A stretch of 64,000 bases of DNA from Gemmatimonadota bacterium. Its GTDB lineage: Bacteria; JAAXHH01. The stretch covers positions 76,975-140,974 of the forward strand of contig JAPOYX010000023.1 in NCBI GenBank assembly GCA_026706345.1, written 5' to 3'. Numbering within the stretch: position 1 is the first letter of the stretch; each line of letters starts with the position of its first letter. A model generated the notes under the pieces. It was given only the letters and a program-made list of their open reading frames with translations, did not search any database and was not told where the DNA came from. Both the position numbers and the translations under genes were made by a program. Below are positions 25,069 to 34,531 of this stretch, in pieces.

Positions 25069-25268
25069 ATTTTCTCAATAAAACAAAAGGGGTCCCGAAA
25101 TTTCCAGGCCCCCCAGATGTCGACCGGGTAATTCCCAATCCTTGAACTGTTAGTCCAAAAGAACGCATCTGCTGTTAACAAGTTTTCGATTCAAAGCTGA
25201 CTCAATGAAACCCTGTTTCGCCTATACTCTGAACCGCTCGAACAGTCTCTGCGACCCGGTACATCCCC

Positions 25269-28200
25269 ATGATCTTCGACGCCACGGAAAAACACCAGTC
25301 CCAGATACCGGCCCTGCATTTGCTGGTCGCGATGGGTTTTACGCCGCTCTCTCCTGAAAAAGCGCTGCGGCTGCGCGGAGGCAGGCTGCGCAACGTCACG
25401 CTCGACGACGTGCTGGCTGACCAACTCCTGAAGCTCAACCGTTTCACCCACCGGGGCAGGGCGTATCCCTTCGATCTCGAAGACGCCCACGAGGCGATGC
25501 GGCGGCTGAAGCCGACGCCGGACCGGCTCAAGGGGCTACGCGGGACCAATCAGGACGTATACGATACGCTGGTGCTCGGCACGACGATCACCAAGACCAT
25601 CGACGGCGACTCGAAATCCTATTCGTTCCGCTACGTCGATTGGGAGCATCCGGACAACAACGCGTATCACGTGACCGCTGAAATGATGGTGGAGCGGGCC
25701 GGCAGCACCCGAACCCGCCGGTGCGATATCGTCGCCTTCGTCAACGGGGTCCCCTTCATCGTAATCGAGAACAAGCGGCCGACGGAGCGCCTGAAGAAGG
25801 CCGACAGTCAGTTGATCGGATACCAGAGAGAAGACGAAATTCCGCACCTGTTCCACTTCGCGCAAATCCTGTTGTCCATGAACCGGCAGGAATCCCGTTA
25901 TGCGACGGTGGGAACGCAGAGCAGGTTCTGGCAGACCTGGCGGGAGGAGGAGACTACTGTTGAGGGATCGCATGCTACCCCACAGAACGAATCGGAGGAT
26001 ACTGAAACGCTGCCAGCGGACGTGGAGTTCGATCCGGACGAACAGGCGGTGTATCCGACCCGGAATCCCCTTCGCGATCTGGTCGATCGACCCCTGGCCG
26101 TTGCTGAAGCCGAAGCAGTATACTCGGGGAATCTCGCCTCTGCCCGGTCCCACTACGAGGCTGCCATCGGTGGGGAAGGCGGGCAGGTCACCGAGCAGGA
26201 TGGCCAAAGACGGGAGATCACAAAGCAGGACATGGCGCTTTACGCACTGTGCCGGCGCGAGCGTCTACTGGATCTGGTGCGGCGCTTCACCGTGTTCGAT
26301 AGCGGTGAACGGAAGATAGCCAGGCACCAGCAGTACTTTGCCGTTCGCAGGGCTATGGAAAGAATCAGGCAGTTCGATTTGCAGGATGTCCGTAAAGGCG
26401 GTGTGATCTGGCACACGCCCGGGACTGGTAAGTCGCTTACCATGGTCATGTTGGGCAAGGCGCTGGCCCTGGAAGAGACGATCTCCAACCCGCGCATCGT
26501 CATCGTAACGGACCGTGACGATCTGGACCGGCAGATCAAGGACACCTTCAAGTCGTGCGAAATGGAACCCGTTAGGGCCACGACCGGAACCCACCTGATC
26601 TCCTTGATTCAGAACAAGACGCCACTGGTTACGACGATCATAAACAAGTTCGACACGGCCTCGCGCGTCGGCCAGGTGATCGATGAGGATCCCAACGTAT
26701 TCGTTCTGGTAGACGAAAGCCACCGCACGCAGACGGGATCACACGGCGGTTTCGGGCAACTGGCCAGCAAGATGCGACGCATCCTCGGCAAGGCCTGCTA
26801 CCTCGGTTTCACAGGAACGCCTTTACTGCAGCGGGAAAAGAACACCTTAACCACCTTCGGTGGATTGATCCATCGGTATGCGATCGGCCAAGCGGTCCGG
26901 GATGAGGCGGTCGTCTCCCTGCTTTACGAAGGGAGGATCGTCGAACAGCAAATCAACCCGGAAACCATCGACTCCTGGTTCGAAAAATTGAGCGAAGGCC
27001 TCAATGAGCATCAACGGGCGGATCTCAAGGCAAAGTACTCCCGCTTGAACGCGCTGGCACGCACCGAACAGGCGATACACGCCAGGGCGTTCGACATCTC
27101 CGAACATTACCGGCAACACTGGCAGGGCAGCGGTTTCAAGGCGCAACTCGTCGCGCCCTCAAAGGCAGCCGCGTGCCGGTACAAGGAGATCCTCGACGAG
27201 ATTGGCCACGTGACTAGCGAGATCGTCATCTCGCCGCCCGACGACCACGAGGGCAACGAAGACGTGGATCACGACTCCAAGAGCGTGGTCGGCGCGTTCT
27301 GGGAGCGCATGATGGACCGGTACGGGACGGAGGGCGAATACAACCGTCAGATCATCGACGCGTTCAAGCATTCGGAGCATCTGGAGATCCTCATCGTCGT
27401 CTCCAAGCTGCTGACCGGCTTTGATGCTCCCCGGAACACGGTGCTTTACCTCTGCCGCTCGATACGAGAGCACAACCTTCTCCAGGCGATCATGCGCGTG
27501 AACCGGCTTTTCGAGGAGGACGGCATCGAGAAGGAGCACGGATACATCATCGACTACGAAGGTCTGCTCGGAGAGTTGGACGGTGCACTAAACGCGTATA
27601 GCGCCCTCGAGGGGTTTGAATCGTCGGACCTCACCGACACATTGGAGAACGTCAAGGAAGAGATCCGCACGAACGCCTGTGGGACGTGTTCAAATCCATC
27701 AGGAACAAAAAGGACATGGAAGAGTATGAGCAGTTCCTGGCCGACGAGGCCAAGCGCCAGGACTTCTATGAAAAGCTGCGCGAATTCGGTCGCTGCCTGC
27801 GGATAGCACTGTCGTCAGACAAAATCCACGCCGTGTACGACGATGCGAAGATCGACGGGATGAAGAGGGACTGGTTGACGTTCTCCGAACTCAGGCGCTC
27901 GGTCCGCCTGCGATATCAGGAGACGATCGACGTCAGGGAATTCGAGCCGAAGATCAGAAAGCTCCTCGACGACCACGTGGTCGCCATGCCAGCAGAGACC
28001 GTCGTCGAGCCCGTTAACATCAACGACCCCGATGCCCTGAAGGCGATCGCCGAGGAATCTGGGGTTACCGAAGCGTCCAGGGCCGACCGCATCGCCAGCG
28101 CCACGCGCCGCACCGTCACCGAGAAGATGGAAGAGGACCCGACCTTCTACCGGCGGTTTTCGGAACTTCTGGAGGAGACGATCAGCAATTACCGGGCGAA

Positions 28201-28615
28201 GCGGATTTCCGAGCGGGCATACCTGCAGCAGGTACTAGATCTCGCCGGGAAGGTATCCCGCAAGGAGGACCGTGGTCAAAAGATGCCCGAACCGGTCAGG
28301 GGCAACGACGACGGCGAGGCTTTTTACGGTGTACTTGTAGAATTGCTTGCGGAAGCCAATGGCCGGGCTGACGCTAAAACATTCGACGAAGTAGAGATAG
28401 CAAAAGCCGCGCTCGACATTATCGAGATCATCAGGAAGCACCACATTGTCGACGTATGGTCCAACGAGATCGCACAGAACGAGATGCGCAACGCCATTGA
28501 CGACTACTACTATGACGTGCTTCGGGAGCAGAAGGGGCTCATCCTGACGGACGCGCAGTTGAATGATCTCGAAAACAGGATCATGAATCTGGCCAGGGCG
28601 AGGTTTCCGGATTGA
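25269..28615 (+). pseudogene. hsdR: Type I restriction endonuclease subunit, frameshifted
   Basis: First part (25269 to about 27675) encodes the nuclease domain (DIVAFVNGVPFIVIENKRP), motor motifs HTPGTGKS (382-389) and DESH (482-485), GFTGTPLL and the helicase end VSKLLTGFDAPRNT. After EEIRT the frame breaks; the reading continues two bases over as ERLWDVFKSIRNKKDMEEYE from about 27670 and runs to 28615 with the complete C-terminal helical domain. HsdR relatives have a few more residues at the junction, so a short deletion is more likely than a single base loss. Either restriction is lost or split, or the assembly has an error here. Confidence 0.85.
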
Positions 28616-29337
28616 CGAAGGAACGGCACTGGATTCAATACGGTGAGCATCGCATAACTTTCTCCGTTGTGCGCCGCGAACGGAAGACCCTGGAGATCGG
28701 TGTCGAACCAGACGCTACTGTTGTCGTGGCCGCGCCTTGCAACGCGTCGATAGAGGCCATCTCCGAAAAAGTTCGCAGACGGGCGGCCTGGGTGCGTCGC
28801 CAGCAGCGGTTTTTCTCCCAGTTTCTTCCGAGGATGCTCGAACGGCGCTTCATCTCGGGAGAAACCCATCTCTACCTCGGAAGACAATACCGTCTCAAGG
28901 TGATTGCGTGCGAGAAGCCCGGCGTCAAGTTGATCCGGGGCTTCATCGTCGTGCGAAGCCGCGAACCTGGTCGGAGCGAGTTGACCCGTGGCCTGGTCGA
29001 AAAGTGGTACCGGGACCGGGCGCGGGTCAAGTTCACCGAAAGGCTAGAAGTGAACCTGTTGCGGTTCGCGGATCCGGATTCATTCCGGCCTCGGGCACTA
29101 ATCATCCGGACCATGCGTCGCCGGTGGGGATCCCTGTCGGACTCTTCCAGGTTAGTACTAAATCGTCGGTTGATCGAAGCGCCGGGTGATGGCATCGACT
29201 ACGTGATCACCCATGAACTCTGTCATATCGCCGAGCCCCACCATGGATCACGATTCTATGAGTTGCTGGACGGCGTTATGCCGGACTGGGGGAAGCGGAA
29301 GGAACGGTTGGAGCGGAGTGTCGGTGGGCGGATGTGA
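28612..29337 (+). CDS. YgjP/WLM-like zinc metallopeptidase
   Basis: 241 aa starting at TTG 28612, overlapping the hsdR stop (GAGGTTTCCGGA upstream). YgjP-type family (M48/SprT-like gluzincin): VRRERKTLEIGVEPD at the start, RRRWGSLSDSSRLVLNRRL, then the zinc motif HELCH (201-205) followed by HHGSRFYELLD. Such genes are often the last gene of type I restriction operons, where their role is not established; this fits the same pattern. Catalytic residues are intact. Confidence 0.88.
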   Translation: MTKERHWIQYGEHRITFSVVRRERKTLEIGVEPDATVVVAAPCNASIEAISEKVRRRAAWVRRQQRFFSQFLPRMLERRFISGETHLYLGRQYRLKVIACEKPGVKLIRGFIVVRSREPGRSELTRGLVEKWYRDRARVKFTERLEVNLLRFADPDSFRPRALIIRTMRRRWGSLSDSSRLVLNRRLIEAPGDGIDYVITHELCHIAEPHHGSRFYELLDGVMPDWGKRKERLERSVGGRM

Positions 29338-29665
29338 CGGCAAGCTGTTGTCATTTCGGCAGTCTGTCAGGTGGCCGAAAGGGATAGAAAATCGATTCAC
29401 ATTACTTTTATCGTCCGTTCAAGGAGATTATTTTCATTTTTCTTACGAGAGTATCGAGGTTGACCACGACTGAATTGATAGGCCAGTGGGAAAGGGCGGG
29501 GATATCAGTGGATTACGTTACAAAGACCGAACTCGAAGCCTGCCCGCCTTTTATGGAGCCTAGTATCGACAGAATCGCAACCCTTCTTGATTAGATCAAA
29601 ATGCTCAAACGCAACAGGTCGGGGACCGGATCCGTGCGACGAATCATGCGACAGGGAGACTACCA
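29338..29665. other. Intergenic region after the RM operon
   Basis: No gene is supported. The right-hand end (from about 29566) is the first copy of a roughly 0.4-kb duplicated segment that includes the following small gene. Confidence 0.5.
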
Positions 29666-29953
29666 ATGGGAATACGAATCAACTGGAACGCCGTAACGGC
29701 CGTATGCGCGATTTTCGTGGCAGTATTCACGGCCAGCGGATGGTTGACCGATGGGTTACGTGAGGACATTAAGGACCTGCGCCAGGAGATGCGCGAAGGG
29801 TTCGCCGAGATGCGCCAGGAGATGCGCGAAGGGTTTGCCGAGACGCGCGAGGACATCGAGGTGCTGCAACAGGACGTGGCTTTCATCAAAGGCCGAATCC
29901 TGCCAGATCAGACGACAAACGGTAATGCGCAGCGTCCTGCGCCGGGGAAATAG
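29666..29953 (+). CDS. Small membrane-anchored coiled-coil protein, copy 1
   Basis: 95 aa. A membrane segment (VTAVCAIFVAVFTASGWL, residues about 9-26) is followed by an 11-residue repeat LRQEMREGFAE / MRQEMREGFAE and then REDIEVLQQDVAFIKGRIL. The hendecad spacing predicts a right-handed or straight coiled coil. GGGAGA precedes the ATG. Function unknown; the nearly identical neighbour at 30233 arises from tandem duplication. Confidence 0.75.
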   Translation: MGIRINWNAVTAVCAIFVAVFTASGWLTDGLREDIKDLRQEMREGFAEMRQEMREGFAETREDIEVLQQDVAFIKGRILPDQTTNGNAQRPAPGK

Positions 29954-30232
29954 TTGAACATGAATACCGACACGGCTTACGCTCACACGGTAAATGCGAG
30001 AGATACGCTGGCTACGGTTTCGGCAACAGAGCCGCTCTTCAAATTCGTTACAGGTTTGCAACGCCTCTTCCACGTGACTTTTCTAACCTGAGTTTCCGCA
30101 CGCAAAGCATGCTCGTCTCATGAAGCCCCGTTTCGACAGAATCGCAAACCGTCCTTGTGGGATCGGAATGCTCAAACGCGACAAATCACAGACCGGATCC
30201 GCCCGGCGAATCATGCGACTGGGAGACAGCCG

Positions 30233-30595
30233 ATGAGTATACGGATTAACTGGAACGCCGTAACGGCCGTATGCGCGATTTTCGTGGCACTGTTCTCGGC
30301 CAGCGGATGGTTGACCGACGGGTTACGTGAGGATATCAGGGACCTGCGCCAGGAGATGCGCGAGGGGTTCGCCGAAATGCGCAAGGAACTGGCCGGAGTG
30401 CGCCAGGAGACGCGTAAGGATAACAAAGACCTGCGCCAGGAGATGCGCGAGGGGTTCGCCGAGACGCGCGAGGAGTTCGCCGAGATACGCGAGGACATCG
30501 AGGTGCTACAACAGGACGTGGCTTTCATCAAGGGCCGAATCCTGCCGGATCAGACGACAACCGGCAACACGCAGGGTCCGGGTCCGAAGAAATAG
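30233..30595 (+). CDS. Small membrane-anchored coiled-coil protein, copy 2
   Basis: 120 aa, same plan as the gene at 29666 but with a longer coiled coil: membrane segment to about residue 26, then repeats LRQEMREGFAE, MRKELAGVRQE, a second LRQEMREGFAE and TREEFAEIRED, and the shared end VLQQDVAFIKGRILPDQTT. GGGAGAC precedes ATG 30233. The extra repeat units show growth or loss by in-frame repeat recombination. Function unknown. Confidence 0.75.
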   Translation: MSIRINWNAVTAVCAIFVALFSASGWLTDGLREDIRDLRQEMREGFAEMRKELAGVRQETRKDNKDLRQEMREGFAETREEFAEIREDIEVLQQDVAFIKGRILPDQTTTGNTQGPGPKK

Positions 30596-30687
30596 CTGAA
30601 CATGATTCCCGAATAGTGGTTTTAATGGACGCCGGGAGACTCCGATGCCGCCAACCGGGAACTCCTCAAACGCACCAGGCATTTTCC

Positions 30688-30718
30688 TTGCGTTACGATC
30701 AAATGTTATTACTATAGT
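30688..30718 (+). promoter_or_regulatory. Promoter/operator of the AbrB-Doc pair
   Basis: TTGCGT and TATAGT with 19-nt spacing, longer than ideal. The -10 is overlapped by a perfect 10-bp palindrome TACTATAGTA, a plausible binding site for the dimeric antitoxin. Confidence 0.4.
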
Positions 30719-30739
30719 AGCAACGACAGGAGGTGCTAC

Positions 30740-30967
30740 ATGGTCGAACTCAAAGTCCGAAAATTCGGCAACTCGCTTGGTGTCGTCCTGCCCAAGGAGG
30801 TCGTCAATCGGCTGCGCACGAAGGACGGGGAGCCACTGTTCCTCACCGAAGGACCGGACGGCAGCTATAAGTTGACGCCCTACGATCCGAATTTTGCAGA
30901 GAAAATGGCTAAGGTCGAAGAGATCATCGACCGCTATCGCAACACGCTCCATGTCCTGGCCAAGTGA
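30740..30967 (+). CDS. AbrB/MazE-type antitoxin of a Doc toxin pair
   Basis: 75 aa with an N-terminal swapped-hairpin AbrB/SpoVT domain (ELKVRKFGNSLGVVLPKEVV, VNRLRTKDGEPLFLTE) and a charged helical C-terminus that would wrap the toxin. AGGAGG lies 5 nt before the ATG, giving strong translation as usual for antitoxins. The TGA overlaps the GTG of the toxin gene. Confidence 0.9.
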   Translation: MVELKVRKFGNSLGVVLPKEVVNRLRTKDGEPLFLTEGPDGSYKLTPYDPNFAEKMAKVEEIIDRYRNTLHVLAK

Positions 30968-31368
30968 CGGACCCGGTCTGGATAGAAACACGCGACGCAA
31001 TGATGTTGCACGACCGCCTGATCGCGCTGCACGGCGGTGTGGCAGGGGTGCGCGACAAAGGCTTGCTGCAATCGGCTTTGGCCCGGGCGCGGCAAATCTA
31101 CGCCTATTCGGATTCGCCCGATCTCATCGAAATGGCGATGGCCCATACAGCGAGCATCGTGCGCAACCATCCATTTGTCGATGGCAACAAGCGTACCGGC
31201 TTTGTGGTCGGCATCCTGTTCCTGGAGTTGAACGGATATCACTTCACCGCCACGCAAGAGTGCGCGGCACAGTCCGTTATAGAACTGGCGGCTGGATCAC
31301 TTGACGAAGCGGGCTACACGGCGTTCCTGCGCGCGAATGTCGAAACGCAGAGCGAGGATCGGAGGTAA
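30964..31368 (+). CDS. doc: Doc-family (Fic fold) toxin
   Basis: 134 aa from GTG 30964, overlapping the antitoxin stop. The Fic/Doc active-site loop HPFVDGNKRTGF is complete, preceded by GVRDKGLLQSALARA, typical of Doc. Doc toxins phosphorylate elongation factor Tu and stop translation; that activity is family knowledge. All key residues are present, so the pair is probably functional. Confidence 0.93.
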   Translation: MTDPVWIETRDAMMLHDRLIALHGGVAGVRDKGLLQSALARARQIYAYSDSPDLIEMAMAHTASIVRNHPFVDGNKRTGFVVGILFLELNGYHFTATQECAAQSVIELAAGSLDEAGYTAFLRANVETQSEDRR

Positions 31369-31369
31369 C

Positions 31370-32206
31370 ATGTCGACCATGACCGAAGAGCAGAAGTTCT
31401 TCTTCGACCTGAAGGGCTGGATCCTCGTGCCGTCCGTGCTGACGGAGACCGAGGTCGAGGAGATGAAGGCCGAGGTGTACGCCGCGGTTGAGCCGGACTA
31501 CAAGGGCAGGAACAGCGACCTGAAACAGGGTTTCCAGGGCAAGCTGGCCGATTTGCTCGATCACCCGGCCGTGGTGGGCATTCTCAACGAGATCCTGACC
31601 GAGCCGCCCTTCGTGGGGGACGACCACTACGGTTTCCGCTGCGAAAATTCCTTCCTCATGGCGCGGGAACCCGGCTGGGAATCGACCGTCAAGGGCACCG
31701 GGCTGCCCCATGTCGTACGCCCTCCGCAACAGGCCAACGCCATGCGCTACCAGGTGCAGGGCGGCAAGATCTTCGCGGGACTCACCCGGGTGGTATGGGA
31801 GCTGGAGGAGGTCAGGGCGGGGTACGGCGGCACTTCCTTTCTGAGCGGCTCGCACAAGGCCCATTTCAACTATGGCGGTCCGGATCGGTACCGCCCCAAC
31901 ATCAGCGAATCTCCGTGGGAAGAAAGCCTCTACGCCGCCATGGAGGATTACAGTTGTCCGCCGGGGTCCATGCTGGTTTTTACCGAGAGCCTCATCCACG
32001 CGGCGAATGACTGGACCAATACGGACAACCGGCGCTGCGCGGTGTTCAACTGCTACAACTCGATCTGGGCGCAGTGGCACCGGCTCAACCTCGACCACGA
32101 GATCATCGATAAGATGCCTCCGAAGCGCCAGTCCCTCTTCCGCGGCACGTGGCAGTTGGGGGGTGATGGGAACCGAACCTACTCGCTGGACAACCGGTCG
32201 GTGTAG
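31370..32206 (+). CDS. Phytanoyl-CoA dioxygenase (PhyH) family protein
   Basis: 278 aa from ATG 31370 with GGAGGT immediately upstream, 1 bp after the doc stop. EEQKFFFDLKGWILVPSVL is the family start; TSFLSGSHKAHFN and SMLVFTESLIHAANDW hold the expected jelly-roll and distal His regions. The first ligand segment (MRYQVQGGKIFAG) lacks an obvious HxD, so iron binding should be checked. GC-rich core composition. It precedes an enolase-superfamily gene; substrate unknown. Confidence 0.8.
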   Translation: MSTMTEEQKFFFDLKGWILVPSVLTETEVEEMKAEVYAAVEPDYKGRNSDLKQGFQGKLADLLDHPAVVGILNEILTEPPFVGDDHYGFRCENSFLMAREPGWESTVKGTGLPHVVRPPQQANAMRYQVQGGKIFAGLTRVVWELEEVRAGYGGTSFLSGSHKAHFNYGGPDRYRPNISESPWEESLYAAMEDYSCPPGSMLVFTESLIHAANDWTNTDNRRCAVFNCYNSIWAQWHRLNLDHEIIDKMPPKRQSLFRGTWQLGGDGNRTYSLDNRSV

Positions 32207-32323
32207 ACCGGCTCGACGAATCATGTCGGCCAGTGGCGCGTTCCGCTGCGTTAGTGGCCGGTGCAGCTCCGCGCAGGGCGAATACCCGTACAGGAATCCC
32301 CCATCCTTCGACAGGAATCGCAG

Positions 32324-33607
32324 ATGACCGAAGTACCCGGCGGCCTGGATGCCGTTTCGCCACACCCCCCTTCCGTCCCGGAAAGTTCCGACCTGAAGAT
32401 CACCGCCGTGGAAACCCTCATCCCCGACGACATCATGCCGGGGCTGATTCTGCTGCGGATCCACACCGACGCCGGCATCGTCGGCCACGGCGAAACCTAC
32501 TACATTCCCCACGCGGTGGCCGCCGTCATCCATGACTGGCTTGCCCGCCGGTTGATCGGCAGCGATCCTTGTTCGATCGAGCACCACTGGCGGTTCTTCT
32601 ATGAAAGATTCAGCGCCTTCGGCTCGCGGGGCGCCGAGATGCGGGCCCTCAGCGCCGTCGACCTGGCGCTCTGGGACCTCCTGGGCCAGGCGTGCGGCCG
32701 GCCCGCCTGGCAACTCCTGGGCGGAAGGGCCCGCGAAGCCGTACGGGTCTACAACAGCTGCGGAGGTCCCACCTATGGACGCCGGCCGCCGGGGGCGCCT
32801 TCCGAACAGGGTTGGCCCGGACACGGCGACATCGGCAAGCCCGGTCCGCTGGAAGACAACTGGGCAGCCCATAACGCAGCGGGCGACCTGGCCGAGGAAC
32901 TGGTGGCGGAAGGCTACACGGGCATGAAGTTCTGGACCTTCGACCGGGCGTACCGGGCCCACGGCGGGAGCTACCTCCCCATGGCCACGGTCCGGGAATG
33001 CGTGAAGCCCCTGGAGGAGGTGCGTAAGCGGGTGGGCGACCGGATCGAGATCCTGCTGGACGGACACGGATTCTTCCAGCTTCCCGCCGCCCTGCGCATC
33101 GCCGAGGCCGTGCGGGACCTGAACCTGATGTGGCTCGAAGACGTCATGCGCCTGGACAACGTGGACACGCTCAGGGATTTCCGCGACAAGGCGGGCGTGC
33201 CGCTGGCCGTGAGCGAGATGTACATCAGCCGGGAGGACTACCGGCACGTGCTGGAGAAGAACGCCGCCGACTACCTCATGGTGGACCCCACCTGGGTGGG
33301 CGGCATCAGCGAGACCCGCCGCCTTGCCGAGATGGCCCAGGGGTACAATGTGCCGGCGGCGATGCACGACTGCACCGGCCCGCTTACCCTCTTCGCGGGT
33401 ATCCACGTCGCCACCGCCGTACCCAACGTCGTCATCCAGGAATCGGTCCGGGCCCACATCAGGACCTTCTACGACCTGCTCATCGAACCCAACGTCGTCA
33501 TCGAGAACGGTTTCGCCCAGCCGCCGGAGGGACCGGGCCTGGGTACCCGCCTGCGGCCGGAACTCTTCGACCCGGGACATCCGGGTTACCGGATTACGCG
33601 GATATAG
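32324..33607 (+). CDS. Mandelate racemase/muconate-lactonizing enzyme family protein
   Basis: 427 aa, enolase superfamily. N-terminal capping domain from KITAVETLIPDD through ALSAVDLALWDLLGQACG, then the barrel with metal ligands in EILLDGHGFFQ (Asp), MWLEDVMRLD (Glu) and LAVSEMYIS (Glu). HDCTGPLTLFAGIH supplies the C-terminal His of the acid-sugar dehydratase type. ATG 32324 is chosen after CAGGAATCGC; the N-terminus has a 25-residue Pro-rich leader. Probably a sugar-acid dehydratase; exact substrate open. Confidence 0.88.
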   Translation: MTEVPGGLDAVSPHPPSVPESSDLKITAVETLIPDDIMPGLILLRIHTDAGIVGHGETYYIPHAVAAVIHDWLARRLIGSDPCSIEHHWRFFYERFSAFGSRGAEMRALSAVDLALWDLLGQACGRPAWQLLGGRAREAVRVYNSCGGPTYGRRPPGAPSEQGWPGHGDIGKPGPLEDNWAAHNAAGDLAEELVAEGYTGMKFWTFDRAYRAHGGSYLPMATVRECVKPLEEVRKRVGDRIEILLDGHGFFQLPAALRIAEAVRDLNLMWLEDVMRLDNVDTLRDFRDKAGVPLAVSEMYISREDYRHVLEKNAADYLMVDPTWVGGISETRRLAEMAQGYNVPAAMHDCTGPLTLFAGIHVATAVPNVVIQESVRAHIRTFYDLLIEPNVVIENGFAQPPEGPGLGTRLRPELFDPGHPGYRITRI

Positions 33608-33688
33608 GGCATCGCCGATGTGCTGCGCGGTTTAAGAGCGGGTTACGTGACTTTGAATGGGCCAATCGGAGTGTTTTTGATTACGTGA

Positions 33689-33718
33689 GCGACACATATA
33701 CCGGCGACACATATACCG
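33689..33718. repeat. Exact tandem 15-bp repeat before PhyH gene
   Basis: GCGACACATATACCG occurs twice head to tail, ending 13 bp before the next start codon. Possibly a replication-slippage product; may also duplicate a regulatory site. Confidence 0.6.
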
Positions 33719-33731
33719 AAAGAAAACCCTC

Positions 33732-34508
33732 ATGCTAAGCGTCGATATACTTGAAGCGAGCGAAGTTGAACGCGCCGCCGCGATATTCCACCGGGACGGA
33801 TTCGTCTGCGTGGCGAATCCCCTGAGCGAGGAACAATTCGCCCTGAACCGTTCCGGCGCCGAGCGCGTGATGGCAGAGCAGGAAAAGCAGTTTGGACGCG
33901 AGAACATGAACCGGGGTTATGCGCGCCATTCATTCGGAAGCCAGTTGCACAACTGGGAATGGTGCATCCTGGTCGAATTGCCCACGATCCTGCCCATTAT
34001 CGAGACGATCTGGGGGAGCGACGACTTCACCTGCACGGGCGCGGGCGGCGACTACTCCCTGCCCGGCGCGAAGGTCCAGCACCTGCACTCTGATCGGAAC
34101 GCCGACTTTTTCAACGATCCACAGGGGCGAGTCACCCACAGCGATGTTCCGGCACCCTTTATCGTAATCAACTTCACCATGGTGGATTTCACCGTGGAAA
34201 ACGGCGCGATCCGATTCATTCCAGGCACCCACCGGTCACCCGCGCCGATCCCCTCGCTGGACGAGGAACCGGAGTGGATGCGCAACAACCACCTGTGCGC
34301 GCCGGCGAACACGGCCATCGTCCGGGACGTGCGCTGCTGGCACGGCGGCACGGCGAATAACTCCGACATGAAGCGGCCGATGACCAGCGTGGGATATCAC
34401 GCGCCGTGGTTTCGTGCCGTCGAGGAGAAAACCCTGCCGAGGAAACACTACGACCGGCTGTCCGCCCGGGGCCAATGGCTTTGCCGGCATATCGTAGAGG
34501 TAGCGTGA
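33732..34508 (+). CDS. Phytanoyl-CoA dioxygenase (PhyH) family protein
   Basis: 258 aa. AAAIFHRDGFVCVANPLS is the family N-terminus; the iron-binding HSD is in VQHLHSDRNADFF, the distal His in VRDVRCWHGGTANNS, and GAIRFIPGTHRSP is the usual strand-turn. The 2-oxoglutarate Arg is probably in MKRPMTSVGYHAPW. Third PhyH gene of the window, 124 bp after the enolase-superfamily gene. Substrate unknown. Confidence 0.87.
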   Translation: MLSVDILEASEVERAAAIFHRDGFVCVANPLSEEQFALNRSGAERVMAEQEKQFGRENMNRGYARHSFGSQLHNWEWCILVELPTILPIIETIWGSDDFTCTGAGGDYSLPGAKVQHLHSDRNADFFNDPQGRVTHSDVPAPFIVINFTMVDFTVENGAIRFIPGTHRSPAPIPSLDEEPEWMRNNHLCAPANTAIVRDVRCWHGGTANNSDMKRPMTSVGYHAPWFRAVEEKTLPRKHYDRLSARGQWLCRHIVEVA

Positions 34509-34531
34509 ACCCTCGAACCGGTGACCATGAT

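Larger units (their letters stand above)
29566..30613. repeat. Direct duplication carrying two small membrane-protein genes
   Basis: Copy 1 (about 29566-29970) and copy 2 (about 30133-30613) share upstream sequence from TCGACAGAATCGCAA, the coding region, and the region after the stop (TGAACATGA). Offset is 567 bp. Copies differ by scattered substitutions and extra coiled-coil units in copy 2, so the duplication is not recent. Confidence 0.8.

Noticed and set aside
25079..25115. Terminator hairpin before hsdR
   Set aside because: A GGGG...CCCC stem followed by a T-rich run exists only on the minus strand, where there is no gene to terminate.
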